A stretch of DNA of 64,000 nt from Armigeres subalbatus (lineage: Eukaryota; Arthropoda; Insecta; Diptera; Culicidae): positions 129,455,822-129,519,821 of the forward strand of contig NC_085141.1 of the NCBI RefSeq assembly GCF_024139115.2, read 5' to 3'. The notes under the pieces were generated by a model. The model was not told the origin of the DNA and made no database searches. It saw only the letters and a list, made by a program, of their open reading frames with translations. The number at the start of each line of letters is the position of its first letter. Position 1 is the first letter of the stretch. Of the stretch, positions 12,199 to 23,275 are shown piece by piece. A program made the translations under genes and the position numbers.

Positions 12199-14763
12199 CA
12201 GCGAATTGCATCCCAGAAAGCCATTTTCCTACACATATACGGTATTTCCAACTCCTGTATTCTGGATCTAATTCTAGTAAATGATGCTACATTATCGGCA
12301 TGCAATACATGTGCATCAGCTGAGTCACTCGTCCATGCTGACACTGCTCATCCTGCTATAGATGTAGCTGTTACTTTGTCTTTGCCACCAAGTTTTGAAG
12401 ATACTTCGGTCCGGCAGTACGATTTCCGGCGTGCTGACTACGATCTGCTTAGTGAAGCACTATCGGCGGCTGATTGGGGTTTTTTTGAACTCTCATCAAA
12501 ATGCAAACTTAAACGTCGCAGACGATCTGCGCTTCGTCTATACAGACGTAACCGTTCTCTACATCTGAAGTGCTGCTTTGTATTAACCAGCAATAAGTAT
12601 AAAACGTAGGGGCCCTCCTTAGCCGTGCGGTAAGACGCGCGGCTACAAAGCAAGACCATGCTGAGGGTGGCTGGGTTCGATTCCCGGTGCCGGTCTAGAC
12701 AATTTTCGGATTGGAAATTGTCTCGACTTCCCTGGGCATAAAAGTATCATCGTGTTAGCCTCATGATATACGAATGCAAAATGGTAACTTGGCTTAGAAA
12801 CCTCGCAGTTAATAACTGTGGAAGTGCTTGATGAACACTAAGCTGCGAGGCGGCTCTGTCCCAGTGTGGGGATGTAATGCCAATAAGAAGAAGAAGAAGA
12901 AGAAGTATAAAACGTACAACCGTTTTTTGTATAATCGGTACATTGAACGTACACAAAGGAATCTACGACTGCACCCTAAACGATTCTGGTCGTTCGTTCA
13001 AACGAAACGCAATGAGGATTGATTGCCGACATCTATGTATCTTGGAGACATCTCTGTCAATACTCTTGCTCGAAAATGTAAACTGTTTGCTGATCACTTC
13101 GAACGTTCCTTCTCACTTGCGCAAGCTACATCATCTCAGACAGAAGCAGCAATTAACGATACTCCTATGGATAGTTTTCGAGTTCAACATATTTGATATC
13201 ACTGACGATCATATAGAAAATGCGCTGCGCAAACTCAAATATTCGGTATCGCCTGGCCCGGATGGGATTCCGTCGACTCTGCTGAAGAAATGCACTACTT
13301 CTTTACTGAATCCATTGAAGAAACTGTTCAATTTGTCGTTGCAACAGAGAACCTTTCCTGCCGCATGGAAGTCATCTCTCTTTTTTCTAGTGCACAAGAA
13401 AGGAGACAAATGCAACATCTCTAACTACCGGGGTATTACTTCGTTGAGTGCTTGCTCAAAACTTTTTGAAATCATCATAAACACCGCACTCTTTGAAAAA
13501 ATGCAAAAATTATATCTCAACGGCGCAGCACGGATTCTTTCCGAAACGTTCCGTAAACACACGTAAACATCTAGTCGAATTCACGTCGCTTTGCGTACGA
13601 TCAATGGATGCTGTATTACGGATTTCAAGGCCGCCTTCGATCGCGTTAATCATAGGATACTTCTGCGTAAACTGCAGAAACTCGGTGTATCTATTGGACT
13701 CATCAATTGGTTTGAATCGTACTTGACGGGAAGATCAATGAAAGTAAGGCTAGGTGCAGCGCATTTCAGGACTATCGCAATCACGTCAGGTGTTCCACAA
13801 GGGAGTAATTTGGGTCCTCTCTTATTTTTCCTGTTCATCAACGATGCTGCTCTTGTGGTGCCTAGAGGAAAACGCATCTTCTATGCTGATGATATGAAAA
13901 TTTATTCCGTCATCAAAAACATTGGAGATTGTCTGGAACTACAGAATCTGTTGACCTTATTTGAAGAACGAAGCAAGCGAAACCTTCTCGAGCTTTGTGT
14001 GGCCAAATGTAGTACAATATCGTATACCAGGAAAAGGCAGCCGATTCTATTCAATTATTCTTTGGTCGGACATACTTTGGAACGCCTCAACATAGTTAAA
14101 GATCTCGGAGATCCGCCCTCATTACGAAGATGTGATAGCTCGCGCAAATAGACAGCTTAGTTTTATCCTGAGGCTTGCTGATGGGTTTCGTGATCCGCTG
14201 TGTTTGAAATCCCTCTATTGTGCTCTTGTACGCTCTATACTGGAGGCAGCAGTGCTTGTCTGATGCCCTTACAACAGAATTTGGATTGACCGTTTTGAAG
14301 CAATTCAACGAAAATTTGTCCGCAATGCTCTTCGAGGCCTTCCCTGGAGAGACGTTACGAACCTCCCACCGTACGAACACCGATGCACACTTTTGGGTAT
14401 CGAAACACTAGAGAAGAGAAGGTTAAATATGCAAGCCGTTTTCATTGCAAAGATCCTTACGAATGAGATTGATGCCCCTGCTTTGCTCAACGAATTGAAT
14501 ATATATGTGCCAGAGCGATCACTAAGACGTCGTCAGTTCTTTCAATTGAGTGCAAGGAACAGTCGCTATGGACAATTTGAGCCGATAAGATTCGTGATGT
14601 GATTTCGGACGCCGATTAAGCAACCAAATCCGTGAATAATAATTGTAAATTATGTGTTAGTTTTAAGCGATTGGAGTACCTTGAATGTGTTTTATTTATT
14701 AACTAGACTATTTTTTGTTATTTTAATGTGTTCTGTTTGTAATACTGTATGCTAAAAAAAAAA
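12199..14763 (+). pseudogene. CR1/Jockey-group non-LTR retrotransposon, 5'-truncated and broken
   Basis: The frame at 12248-12609 begins with the end of an AP-type endonuclease (CILDLILVNDATLSACNTC, then HPAIDVAV). After a Feilai insertion it continues into RT: LKYSVSPGPDGIPSTLLKK (about 13225), NYRGITSLSACSKLFEI (about 13420), DFKAAFDRVNHRIL (about 13620), GVPQGSNLGPLLFFLFIND (about 13790) and the catalytic YADD (about 13880). The thumb and C-terminal part (LCLKSLYCALVRSILEAA, then AVFIAKILTNEIDAPALL) runs to a stop at about 14600. There is no RNase H. Stops and frameshifts at about 13020, 13560 and 14150-14280 show that it is inactive, and a short A-run at 14753-14762 is the likely 3' end. 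The C-terminal part has a close relative at 61066-61835. Confidence 0.88.
12609..12902 (+). mobile_element. Feilai-type tRNA-derived SINE inserted in the retrotransposon ORF
   Basis: The head CCTCCTTAGCCGTGCGGTAA and GGTTCGATTCCCGG supply tRNA-like A and B boxes for RNA polymerase III. The body has CATCGTGTTAGCCTCATG and ACTAAGCTGCGAGGCGGCTC, and the tail is (GAA)n. A perfect 14 bp target duplication AAGTATAAAACGTA lies at 12595-12608 and 12903-12916. Removing the SINE and one duplication rejoins the retrotransposon frame (…NKYKT then YNRFLYNRY…), so the insertion is secondary. I recognise this as Feilai, a SINE of Aedes aegypti. Confidence 0.95.
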
Positions 14764-15039
14764 GATGCAGGGTTTTTATGCCAATTTTTGGGCTTTTCCC
14801 TATCAGAGTACTTCATAGAGACAGATATAGTCAAATGAAGATATACAAGAACAATAAATAAAATTTATATATCTATTCGATCCGAAATTTTATAAGGATT
14901 CAGAATATGTAATAATATGCATATTTTTTTTTGATGTTTTTTGCAAGTTTTCTTCAAAAAACATTTAAAAGTACGTCAAAACGTTGTAACGTCACGCCGG
15001 AATGTGTCTTTACCTCTTATGCAGGGCTAGTTCATAACA

Positions 15040-15839
15040 GAGTAAGGTATCAATAACAGAATTAAGTATTATTGAGCCAATTTCTTCTACTCGGGTTGTG
15101 ACTTGTTGAAGAGGACTCATCCACATCTACACCCTCATTAGGATTACTATCAGATGAGGTTTATAAACAACAAATTAACAAATGAACGAACAAATGAATA
15201 AGCAGAATAAAAACTAAAAATGTCATTGGAAATGTGGGTAGGTTTGAATAGTTGGTTGGTTGTGAAAGCTGTTTGTTTCGTGGGGGACCAAAACCCGTAC
15301 AGCACCGAAATCCGTCCACTTTGTGAGATATCAACTACTTAAAGGGGATTAAAAGGAATTAATTTATTAATAATTTATCTTATCCTGTTATTATGCTTGA
15401 CAGTAGGGGACCTAGGTTTAAAATGCGCCAGTCAGCTAATATGCGCTGTGTCAATTTCTGAGTTAATAGACTGAATTTAGTTCCAAAATCGATGGCAGCT
15501 GACGTCCAAACATGTTGTCGGATCACTAAATTTGGAATATTTGTTAAGACAGCTATAATGAAATTTTGTTTTCCCCCTTTTGATAAAATGTAGGCTTCCG
15601 TTTCGCTAAGGCTTTTTTACTATATAAAAACAAATTCTCGATAAGCTTAGCGTATGTCTAGAAGAATAAATTGATAATGATCGTGCCAAAATATTAAAAA
15701 CTTAACTTTACTACATTTTTCATAGAAAAACACATATTTTAATTCAAAGTTTGCATCCAGACCAAAACGCGCCTATCAGATATGCTTGACTGTGGATGTC
15801 ATAACATATAGTTTGACAAGGTCGTGTGCCATAAATGAC
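15040..15839. other. AT-rich sequence with a possible repeat fragment at 15400-15800
   Basis: GACAGTAGGGGACCTAGG followed by AAAATGCGCCAGTC at about 15402 resembles GACAGTAGGGGAACTGGG and GATGCGCCAG in 61850-62120. AAAACGCGCCTATCAGATAT at about 15765 may be its other end. No coding sequence is evident. Confidence 0.35.
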
Positions 15840-16720
15840 TTATTTATATATTATTATTTAAAAAGTAAGAAAAGTAAGAATTGAAAAGTGAGAAAATAAA
15901 CGTAAAAAGTAATGAGTGAGAAATAATTAGTGACGGAAAGTGAGAAATGAGAAGCGACAAGTGAGAAGTAGAAATCGAAACTTCCGCTAGAAAGCTCAAG
16001 ATAATTTTAAAATCAACCGATAATTGTAGATGGGGTCGAAAAGCCTTCCAACATTCCACGAAATGTTGCAATAGAGAGGGGGCAGTCCCATGCTTTCTAT
16101 ACAAATCGTATCACTTGGGTGGCAATGATCCCTCCCAATAGACGAATCCAAGTAAAAATAAGAAGAAGATACACTTAATTTTGACAGATCCTACAGCACA
16201 GCATAGGAAGATCATTTTAAAATGCTTGTAATAAATTCTAGACAAATTTTAATTAAAATCCGATTAATGTATAATACGGAAAAAGGTCCAAATTCCATGA
16301 TAGATACATTTTTGGAAAATATACATAAAATTGAGATAAGCTTGCATATATGCAATTCAGAACTTTTTCCGTATCGTACGTAAATCAAATTTTAATTACA
16401 ATTTGTCCAGAATTTATTATAAGCATTTTTAAATGATCTTCCTATGTTGTGCTGTAGGATCTGTCAAAGCTAACATCGCCGTGTGTCTTCTTCTATAAAA
16501 AAACAGACAATATTAACTGTAGTAAAATGTAAAACACAAATGAAATTGAAATGGTAATAAATGAGACGTAAGAAGTGCAAAACGAGAAGTGAGAAATGTA
16601 AGAAGAAATGGAAAATGAAGCAAAAAGAAAGCAAGGAGTAGATAGCAAATGAAATTGGAGAATTAAGAATTGAAAAGCGTAAAATGAATGAGAAAAGTAG
16701 ATAGTGTGAATACTACCTAA
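15840..16720. repeat. Purine-rich degenerate repeats (AAGTGAGAAATG) on either side of an inverted-repeat element
   Basis: Units such as AAAAGTGAGAAAAT, AAGTGAGAAATGAGAAG and GAGAAGTGAGAAATGTAAG recur at 15855-15990 and 16560-16700 in the same orientation. They look like the purine arm found beside the polypyrimidine core at 4225-4265. Confidence 0.5.
16160..16493. mobile_element. Inverted-repeat element (~330 bp, long arms)
   Basis: TTGACAGATCCTACAGCACA at 16181 is mirrored by TGTGCTGTAGGATCTGTCAA ending at 16467. The arms continue through GGAAGATCATTTTAAAATGC and AATTCTAGACAAATTTTAAT for over 80 bp. Outer ends AGAAGAAGATACAC / GTGTGTCTTCTTCT pair less well. A MITE is likely; no coding sequence. 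Confidence 0.75.
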
Positions 16721-16749
16721 AATAGAGCTTTTTCTTAAAAATAGGTTCT

Positions 16750-17605
16750 CCCTGGAGTAAGGCCTTGAGATCTACACGCGTAATCAAAGATCAATCAGAC
16801 TGTTTCAAATATGTTTTGATGTACGGAATAGAATCAGCGACATAGGTTCTCGGTCATCCAAAAAATACCAGGAGTTAGGCCATAAGATAAGTTATGGGCC
16901 GTAAGATATGATTACCTAAGATCTCTCTTTTTTAAAATATGGTATTTGCTCTTTTCAAGTATAGAATAGAATGTTGGAAAAGCTTTTGATCTTGATCATC
17001 CAGAGATTACCTAAAGTATAGTCACACGTTACCAAAAATCAATCGGAATGTTTCAAAATTGTGCATGTCCTTTGGATACATAGAATGAATTTATAAGAAA
17101 ATGTTCCTAATCATCCAAGAATCCGAAGGAAAATCCATCAGCAGGAAAGGGCCATGTGTCACAGTCTGACATGGGATTCTTCTTGCTAACGAGCGTGAGC
17201 TGAAACAGTCCGATTAATCTTTACTTACTCATGTAGACCGCAAGGCCTTGCTCTAGGAATTTCTTGCATGCTAGGTTCTAGGTTCTTGCACACACATTCT
17301 ATTCAATGTATCTTAAAGGACATGTACCATTTATAAAACAATCTGATTTGCCTTGGCTCGTGTAGACCTTAAGGCCATAGATACTTCAAGGATTTCATTT
17401 CTTTTTCTCCCTAGATGAGCCATTCATGGGCAGAAAGTCTCGTAAGTAAAGAAAAGGAAAGAGACCCTAGACTGCGAACACATTCCTTTCTATGCATCAT
17501 AAAAGGCATATGCTATATTTGAAAATGTCCGATTGATTATTGATTATGTGTGTTGACCTTAAAGCCATATTCCTGGATTTTTTTGGATGACAAAGATCCT
17601 ACATA
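16750..17605. repeat. Foldback array of degenerate ~170 bp units
   Basis: Forward units in 16750-17135 carry ATCAATCAGACTGTTTCAAA, TAGAATAGAATGTTGG and CATCCAAAAAATACCAGGAG. Reverse-complement units in 17190-17605 carry TTTGAAAATGTCCGATTGAT and CCTGGATTTTTTTGGATGA. About two units face about two units around a ~60 bp centre near 17160. The design matches the larger foldback at 29992-36840 but the sequence is unrelated. Confidence 0.6.
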
Positions 17606-17627
17606 CACATCTAAAAATAATCATGTA

Positions 17628-17816
17628 CCGTCGTCGGGGTGACAATGGGTCAAATGGGGGTGAGAATGGGTCACTGTTTCAACTACATAGAATGCTTGTT
17701 GAATAGATTTAAAGTATCTGAGGACAAGAAAACTAAATTATAAGAGACCTTTTTGAACGATTTTGTTATCCGACTTCCAGACTGTCGGTGAGGGCGCTGA
17801 CCCATTCTCACCCCCA
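17628..17816 (+). mobile_element. MITE with GGGGTGACAATGGGTC end (copy 1)
   Basis: CCGTCGTCGGGGTGACAATG follows TA at 17626-17627. The interior (CAACTACATAGAATGCTTG, CCTTTTTGAACGATTTTG) and the right part (GACCCATTCTCACCCCC) match the copy at 25258-25443, whose right end reads GTCACCCCCGATGACGG then TA. Terminal TA duplications suggest a Tc1/mariner-type MITE. This copy lacks the last ~25 bp. Confidence 0.75.
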
Positions 17817-18478
17817 GTAACATGTCATTTTAAATCATCTGACAATGAAAAATATACGATTCTGTTTATGTCATGTGATTTTGTGTCATTTTATTGCAAT
17901 ACGTCACCTGTAATATTCATTATTTTTTGGTGTGCAAATTTTACGAGCAAAATAATGTGCGATGAAAATGACACAAGTTCCAAAGCGGAAAGATCCTGAG
18001 AAAGACAGAAAATTCCGTAAAAAAAACGACACAACTAGTATAAAATATGCCGTCATTTTCAGGATTTTTCTCTTGTAACTTGTATCTTTTTACTCGATAA
18101 AATGATATAAGATTTTTCAAAATCTTAGATTATAGCTAATAGCAAATTGACACAAACACGGATTTGACGCAACTTGGTTAATTATTTTCTTGAATTATAT
18201 AAGTGGTTCGATATTGTATGCTTGGCATGGATCTCATAATTTTGTTAATTTCAGGAGTTTTGTCCAGGGACTTCCCAGGATGAACTCTCTGATAATCATT
18301 TATTTTAGGAATTTCCACCCGCCAACAGATTCTTCCTGGAATCTTCAGCATGTTCACTACATTTGTTTATTTTCGATGCAATAAGACAGATTAGAAAACT
18401 GTCACTTGCATCACTTAAGCACTACCTTCATAATAGAGCTGCCCTACCCAATTATCGAAACATTCATTCTTCATCCAC
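17817..18478. other. AT-rich sequence, nothing recognised
   Basis: No repeat shared with other parts of the window and no supported coding region. A few short open frames are no longer than expected by chance. Confidence 0.4.
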
Positions 18479-19045
18479 TTGTGTCGAAATGGAAAACCAT
18501 TAGTTCATATCCAATCATGTGACAGACCGTCGGCCATCTTGTTTTCGCCGAAGCGGAAACTGTCCCTCTCTCGGGGGAACGGTTTTTGTACGTTCATCAT
18601 CGTACGGACTGCCGTCGCATATACACAACACACGTATGTCCTTCTCCACATTTGCCCAAGCCAAAAGAGAGGGTGGTGGACTTGGTTGGACAGAACCAGC
18701 CATGCACCATACCACCATCATCATCGCCATAGCCAAGGCAACGTCAAGTGCGAGCGAGATCGAAGCGCGCGCGGCAAGAAGCGGGAAAGCGAAAACGACA
18801 CAGGTTTTGCTTTATGTGCGGAAAAACCCTCGAAATTGAAGAACGGACCGACCGTACGAGTGGCAGCAATTGGAACCCCTCTCCGTGCCGGAACACCTTC
18901 TGCAAACGATGTGGGACGCGACCGACGGTGGGACTCGTCGTATGTGAGCATACATTATATTCGACATAACAACCCCCATAACTTGGTCGTCGGTTGGACG
19001 GGTTCGGTTGCTCTCTACGCTACAGTAGTCACGGGACACAATTGA
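18479..19045 (+). other. 188-residue open frame in a GC-richer island; gene status unproven
   Basis: This is the longest non-repetitive open frame of unknown type in the window. The predicted peptide is rich in basic and His residues (HHHHRHSQG) and shows no domain, signal peptide or membrane segment that I recognise. Overlapping frames of 73-106 residues are open on both strands in the same interval, which is typical of GC-rich sequence and weakens the case. The DNA is not shared with other parts of the window. It could be an exon, a 5' untranslated region or conserved non-coding DNA. Confidence 0.2.
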
Positions 19046-19502
19046 ATCGCCTTTTGGCAGTGGCGTAGCTGGATTTGGCTCCGAAGCGGAACCAAAAATT
19101 CAATTGAATTATAAACATCATTAAGTTAAATCGTTCTGGGATTTCCCCTTTTTCTAACAATCTGGTAATGTTGATCATTCGCCCTCAGAAGTTTTTTACG
19201 CTTCTTGGAATGGTTCGCAAATTTTGATACCTTTAAGGTGAAACTGTCCAGAGTTTTAATTTAAAATTAATTGATACAATATTCAAGCAACGATCAATCT
19301 CTCATTTGTCTGCAGCGAGCGTAAAATTATTGACTCTAGCCCGTTGCTTCAGGATTGAAAATGGTGGCATTTCAAACGTGTAGTGGAGCCAGATCGACCG
19401 TTATTTGGAATCCGAAAAGTGTATGCTTGAGCGAAAAACTTGTAAAGGTTTAGAATATTGAGATAAACACTATGAAAAAGATTACTATATCCAACAGTTT
19501 TA
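19046..19502. other. AT-rich spacer, nothing recognised
   Basis: No repeat or coding signal was identified before the MITE that begins at 19503. Confidence 0.4.
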
Positions 19503-19697
19503 CAGTTAAACCTCCATGAGTCGATGTTCTATGACTCGATATCGACTCATAGAAGCAAATTACTCCATATTAAAAAAATATTTTCTGGGTTACTACGATG
19601 GTCCCTTCAAACAGCATCACAAGCTTTGTATATTCCACATCTCGATATTCCCTTGAGTCGATGGTCCCTTCAATATCGACTCATGGAGGTTTTACTG
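19503..19697. mobile_element. pogo-like MITE, complete copy 1
   Basis: A 195 bp element flanked by TA (19501-19502 and 19698-19699). The left end is CAGTTAAACCTCCATGAGTC; the right end reverse-complements to CAGTAAAACCTCCATGAGTC. Subterminal ATATCGACTCAT blocks repeat on both sides, so the whole element folds into a hairpin. CAGT ends with TA duplication are typical of pogo/Tc1-mariner non-autonomous elements. A second full copy is at 33075-33267 and a half copy at 49720-49786. Confidence 0.9.
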
Positions 19698-19699
19698 TA

Positions 19700-21384
19700 T
19701 AACATTTTATTTATTTGGTAAGCTCAAAGCATCACCCGCCTTGCAGTAGGACACTGCAATATCAATAACAATTGGAATGCAGCGTAGAGAATATTTGCCC
19801 AATCTTCCTAAACACTAGAAATTCAAATTGAAGTTTTAAAGCATTATTCAAAATATCCCTTGCTACGACGTTGCCACCACTAGAGGCAGATATGGCAACG
19901 GACGAACGCCAGAACAAAAACTTTTCCTCTCCGCCACGCTACACACCACATCGTCACTCGATCGGCGTCACTCTTCGGCATGGGGGTGGTTGGAGGAGAA
20001 TACATGGAAACCTTAAGCCGAAAGAGGGTGGAAAGCGGTGAACAGCACCGGCACCGACCGGTCGGTAGGTTGCCGGGTGCTACTGGAAAATGGTTGAAGG
20101 ACCCGGTACGGTGGTAGGGTTCGCTGCCTCGGCTAGCAGTAATTGTATTTTATGTGTGTGCCGACCGGTTTCGTCGTGTCGATATGTGCGAGGGTGGAAG
20201 CGGATGCGGCGCTACCATAGCCACGGGGTTATGCCACACATGAACGCCGGTGTGCGCTGAGGAAACGAAGGTATAGGCAGCAGAAATCGGGAAGGTGGTA
20301 ATCAACGGCGATGGTTGGTGTCCTGTGCAGTGGATTGGGTTGAGTTGGTTTGGTAATGTTTTGCTAAGAAGCACACTTGTACTTACTGCCGAGGAGGAGT
20401 TCAGCTGCCGTGTGTGGGCTGCCATGCCAGCCGTACATGTGTATGGAGGAGACTTTTTCGCTGAGGGGACGTTTGTTAGATAAACTTAATTAAAATGGAG
20501 CTGATTCCATAAAAAGGATGAAAGTTGGAATGGGTCCTATTGGCTTTGAAAATTTTCTGATAAGCTGAAATGAAGAATATTGTCTCAACTAAATTTGTTC
20601 GCTAATAAATGATGATGTTCCACACATTAAATATTTTGAAGGCATATTAATTTTAAAAGACCATTTATATGGAAAGCTTAAAAGAAGAAAAACTTGAAAC
20701 CATTGTGAAAGTAAATTTATATGTATTATTGAAATCATATCATGTATATATAGAAAATAAATTCATTCAAACTTATATGTTACTTATACCTCTTTGCGTT
20801 TGACCCCCTCATATTGAAACTCATTGGAAACTCAATGGAAAGGAATTAAATATTCGTATTATTTTATTTCTCAATACATACAACACGCGTGCATGGAGAC
20901 GCATGGTTGCCCACCGATTTCTATTTTTTGTTCGTTACGTAAAGTTAGAAGATTAAATAATAAAAGATATTATACCTAACAAAGACACTATTTAAAAAAA
21001 ACTACTCTACGAGCTGCTGGGATTAAAAAATGTGAGAGCAAGATCTATCCCAACCTTGAAATTAATCTCGATCCATAAACTTTCTATAGACTACTAGAAA
21101 TAATTGAATCCTTGGACTCAATCCTTATTCCATAATCCCATAATATTAAATGTTGGAAATCTAGTTGTCCGTGCGATTTCATTGCCATTGATGCACAAAC
21201 TTATATCGTTTTCGTTTTTGATGTGTAGCAACACCGTTTAGTGCAGCATTTTGCACGGCAAAAACGAACGTTCTGAGTGCAGTTGGGTTTGTTATGGATA
21301 CCTGATGGATACCATAAAAAGAAAACTATAACAACGGGAGAAACTTATTAGCATTATTGATCTGGTATGTTCGAACGTATGGTT
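19700..21384. other. Apparently unique sequence; GC-richer island about 19860-20480
   Basis: The 19860-20480 part has balanced composition and no repeat match in the window. Small opposing open frames (20150-20425 minus, 20295-20483 plus) resemble nothing known. 20490-21384 is AT-rich and featureless. The island is a candidate for host regulatory DNA. Confidence 0.35.
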
Positions 21385-21535
21385 CGAACGAAATTCTATT
21401 GAATCGAGTATGTTTGGCATTACGACTTTCGATTCGATCTCGAAAACGAATTATCGTTCGAGGAGGTACAAGAATAGCGAGATGTTTTGGCATTATGGAT
21501 ACTCGATAGCACACTGAAAAATGACTCAAGTCGAA
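21385..21535 (+). repeat. Repeat family with CGATTCGATCTCGAAAACGA core (copy 1)
   Basis: It shares TTTCGATTCGATCTCGAAAA, TTATCGTTCGAG, GAGATGTTTTGGCATTATG and ACTCGATAGCACAC, in order, with 22880-23050. The two copies are ~1.5 kb apart in the same orientation. Element type unknown. Confidence 0.7.
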
Positions 21536-21959
21536 TGAAAAACGCTCGTCACCTTTATTGCTTTCGAATGTTGTTCGAGAGTTATTTCTTGTTGAAGGTT
21601 AAGAATTATTTTCACTATTTTTTTCTGAACGTGAAAAGAATGAATGTCTTATTATTGCATTTCGAATGAAAAAATGTAATTAGTATGCCTTCTTTCAAAG
21701 TTTCAAAGCAATATGCTATTTCTAATTTGATTTTTTTTTTGTATTATGGTGGTGTAATACGAGTAAATTTTCAGCTATGTTGGCATATTTGTTCTAATAA
21801 TTGGTTGATTTTAATAAATCATAAAAAATATTAATGAAATGGGCCAAAAACAAATTACTTTGTTTAGTATTATTAGTATTTAAAATACTGACGTCGCTGC
21901 GGACTGCGTAAATTTCAAAATCCATATAAAAATCGCGTTAATCCCGAAATTAATGTAAA
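21536..21959. other. AT-rich spacer, nothing recognised
   Basis: No coding sequence or repeat found in this interval. Confidence 0.4.
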
Positions 21960-22318
21960 AAACCCTGGTTAATCCACCTAGCGGTGTTGGTACCTTTCTC
22001 GTGTTTTCCGCATATAAAATAGTGTTTTGACCATAATTAATCCCATAGTCCAATCTGGCCAATTTTCAATATCAAACAATGGGACAGGATTCTCCGTCGA
22101 ATGGAACTTGTTGCGAATAATTCGGTCAATGCTAAGTTCCAAAAAGTGTGTCTACAAAATTTTGTACACATACACACATACACACACATAACAGACATCA
22201 CCTCAATTCGTCGAGCTGAGTCGGTTGGAATATAACACTATGGGTCTCCGAGCCCTCTATCAAAAGTTTTGTTTTGGAGTGATCATATAGCCTTTACGTA
22301 TACTAGAGAAAGGCAAAA
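21960..22318 (+). mobile_element. Full-length copy of the CATCACCTCAATTCG interspersed repeat
   Basis: It starts with TTAATCCACCTAGCGGT and ACCTTTCTCGTG and passes an ACACATACAC microsatellite. It ends with CTATGGGTCTCCGAGCC and AGAGAAAGGCAAAA. TTTCTCGT near the left and ACGAGAAAG-like sequence near the right form short inverted ends. The copy at 63447-63818 (minus) is collinear, and 1505-1629 is a 3' fragment. Confidence 0.75.
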
Positions 22319-22879
22319 CGGTTTCAACGAAAACTTTTTTTTTTCGTGATATTTCCTGGCAATTTAAAAAGACACATAAAATCTGGGGGAAATCCACGTA
22401 AAAGGGTGTAAGTCGACCCCAGTGCGGTTTAATAAACTCGATTAAAAATTATATTTATATTTTTTGTCGTAGCAGTATCTTAATTGAATAGAAGTTAGCA
22501 TATTGTTGAAAATCGGTCGCAACTGCTCAAAATCATTGTTTTTTTAGATATTGAACATGAATTTTCTTGAGCATCAATTAATTGCCAATCCATGCGCTGA
22601 AAAATGCCTTTCGAACGGGCAGTAATTTTCACGCAGATACAATTATCTCTTATTCTCTCTGTTCGCTTACATGCGGTCAAGACGGTCTCGTGAGTGAGCA
22701 GCATATTAAGCATGGAGACATTCTCTTTGTTTGCATCCCGTTTGACATACCATACTCGATGAGCTAGTACGGCACAGTTGGAAATCTTGTACTGCGAATG
22801 TACGAAGACGAACGAAATACATCATGCAGCCGCCTTTGTGAATCGAGAGATTTGATTCGAGATGCGCAATGTCACCCCA
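22319..22879. other. AT-rich spacer, nothing recognised
   Basis: No supported gene; a few short frames only. Confidence 0.4.
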
Positions 22880-23050
22880 GGATTCGAACGAAATGTTATC
22901 AAGTTGAACATGTTTGGCAATACGGCCTTCGATTCGATCTCGAAAACGACTTATCGTTCGAGTATGCTTGTGGAGGTACAAGTATCTCGAGATGTTTTGG
23001 CATTATGTACCTACTCGATAGCACACAGGAAAACAACTCAAGTTGAATGG
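22880..23050 (+). repeat. Repeat family with CGATTCGATCTCGAAAACGA core (copy 2)
   Basis: Collinear with 21385-21535; differs by an insertion of about 10 bp (TATGCTTGTG) near 22963. Confidence 0.7.
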
Positions 23051-23275
23051 TTTCGCCTATCCAGGTGTCTGCTACAGATTTTTTTACCTCTTGAACTACC
23101 TTGAACCGTTCCTGGGCCCATAACCCTTTGGGCTGAAAAAGAGAACCCTCTCACCAAGAACAAACAACACTAAGGTTCCGTAGTCTGCTCAACAGGTTAT
23201 AGGCCCATGAACGGTCCCGTTCTACATCTTAGTGTTATAGTGGGATAGATTGGCCGTCGACGTTATCGCAGCGGG
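23051..23275. other. Imperfect inverted sequence before the pentanucleotide array
   Basis: AACCGTTCCTGGGCCCATAA at about 23103 pairs with GTTATAGGCCCATGAACGGT at about 23196, and AACACTAAGG with CTTAGTGTTA. It could be the edge of a decayed transposon; class unknown. Confidence 0.35.

Larger units (their letters stand above)
8111..14996. repeat. Dispersed CGTTGTAACGTCACG motif (six copies)
   Basis: Copies: 8111-8125 (CGTTATAACGTCACG), 8251-8265, 11952-11964 (reverse), 11995-12009, 12184-12198 and 14982-14996. All lie within the 7544-15039 element, in parts not belonging to the nested retroelements, and I saw none elsewhere in the window. Repeated short motifs near the ends of DNA transposons often bind transposase; that role is inferred. 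The palindromic GTAACGTCAC core also resembles a CRE-type site. Confidence 0.6.
7544..15039. mobile_element. Large decayed element with 31 bp terminal inverted repeats, carrying nested insertions
   Basis: The end TGTTATGAACTATCCTTGCA… at 7544-7574 is matched, with 2 differences in 31, by the reverse complement of 15009-15039. Inside the left end, GACACATTCC resumes at 7754 after a MITE, and it directly follows the inverted repeat at the right end; this confirms the pairing. The interior contains repeated TTGTAACGTCACG motifs. Most of the 7.5 kb is later insertions: a 9.3-11.5 kb I/LOA-like retroelement and a 12.2-14.8 kb CR1/Jockey-like retroelement. No transposase was recognised and no clear target duplication was seen, so the superfamily is open. 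Confidence 0.55.

Noticed and set aside
12609..12690. tRNA gene candidate (A and B boxes)
   Set aside because: It is the head of a Feilai-type SINE with a body, GAA tail and target duplication; no closed acceptor stem. The same applies at 37667, 48766, 52080 and 62820.
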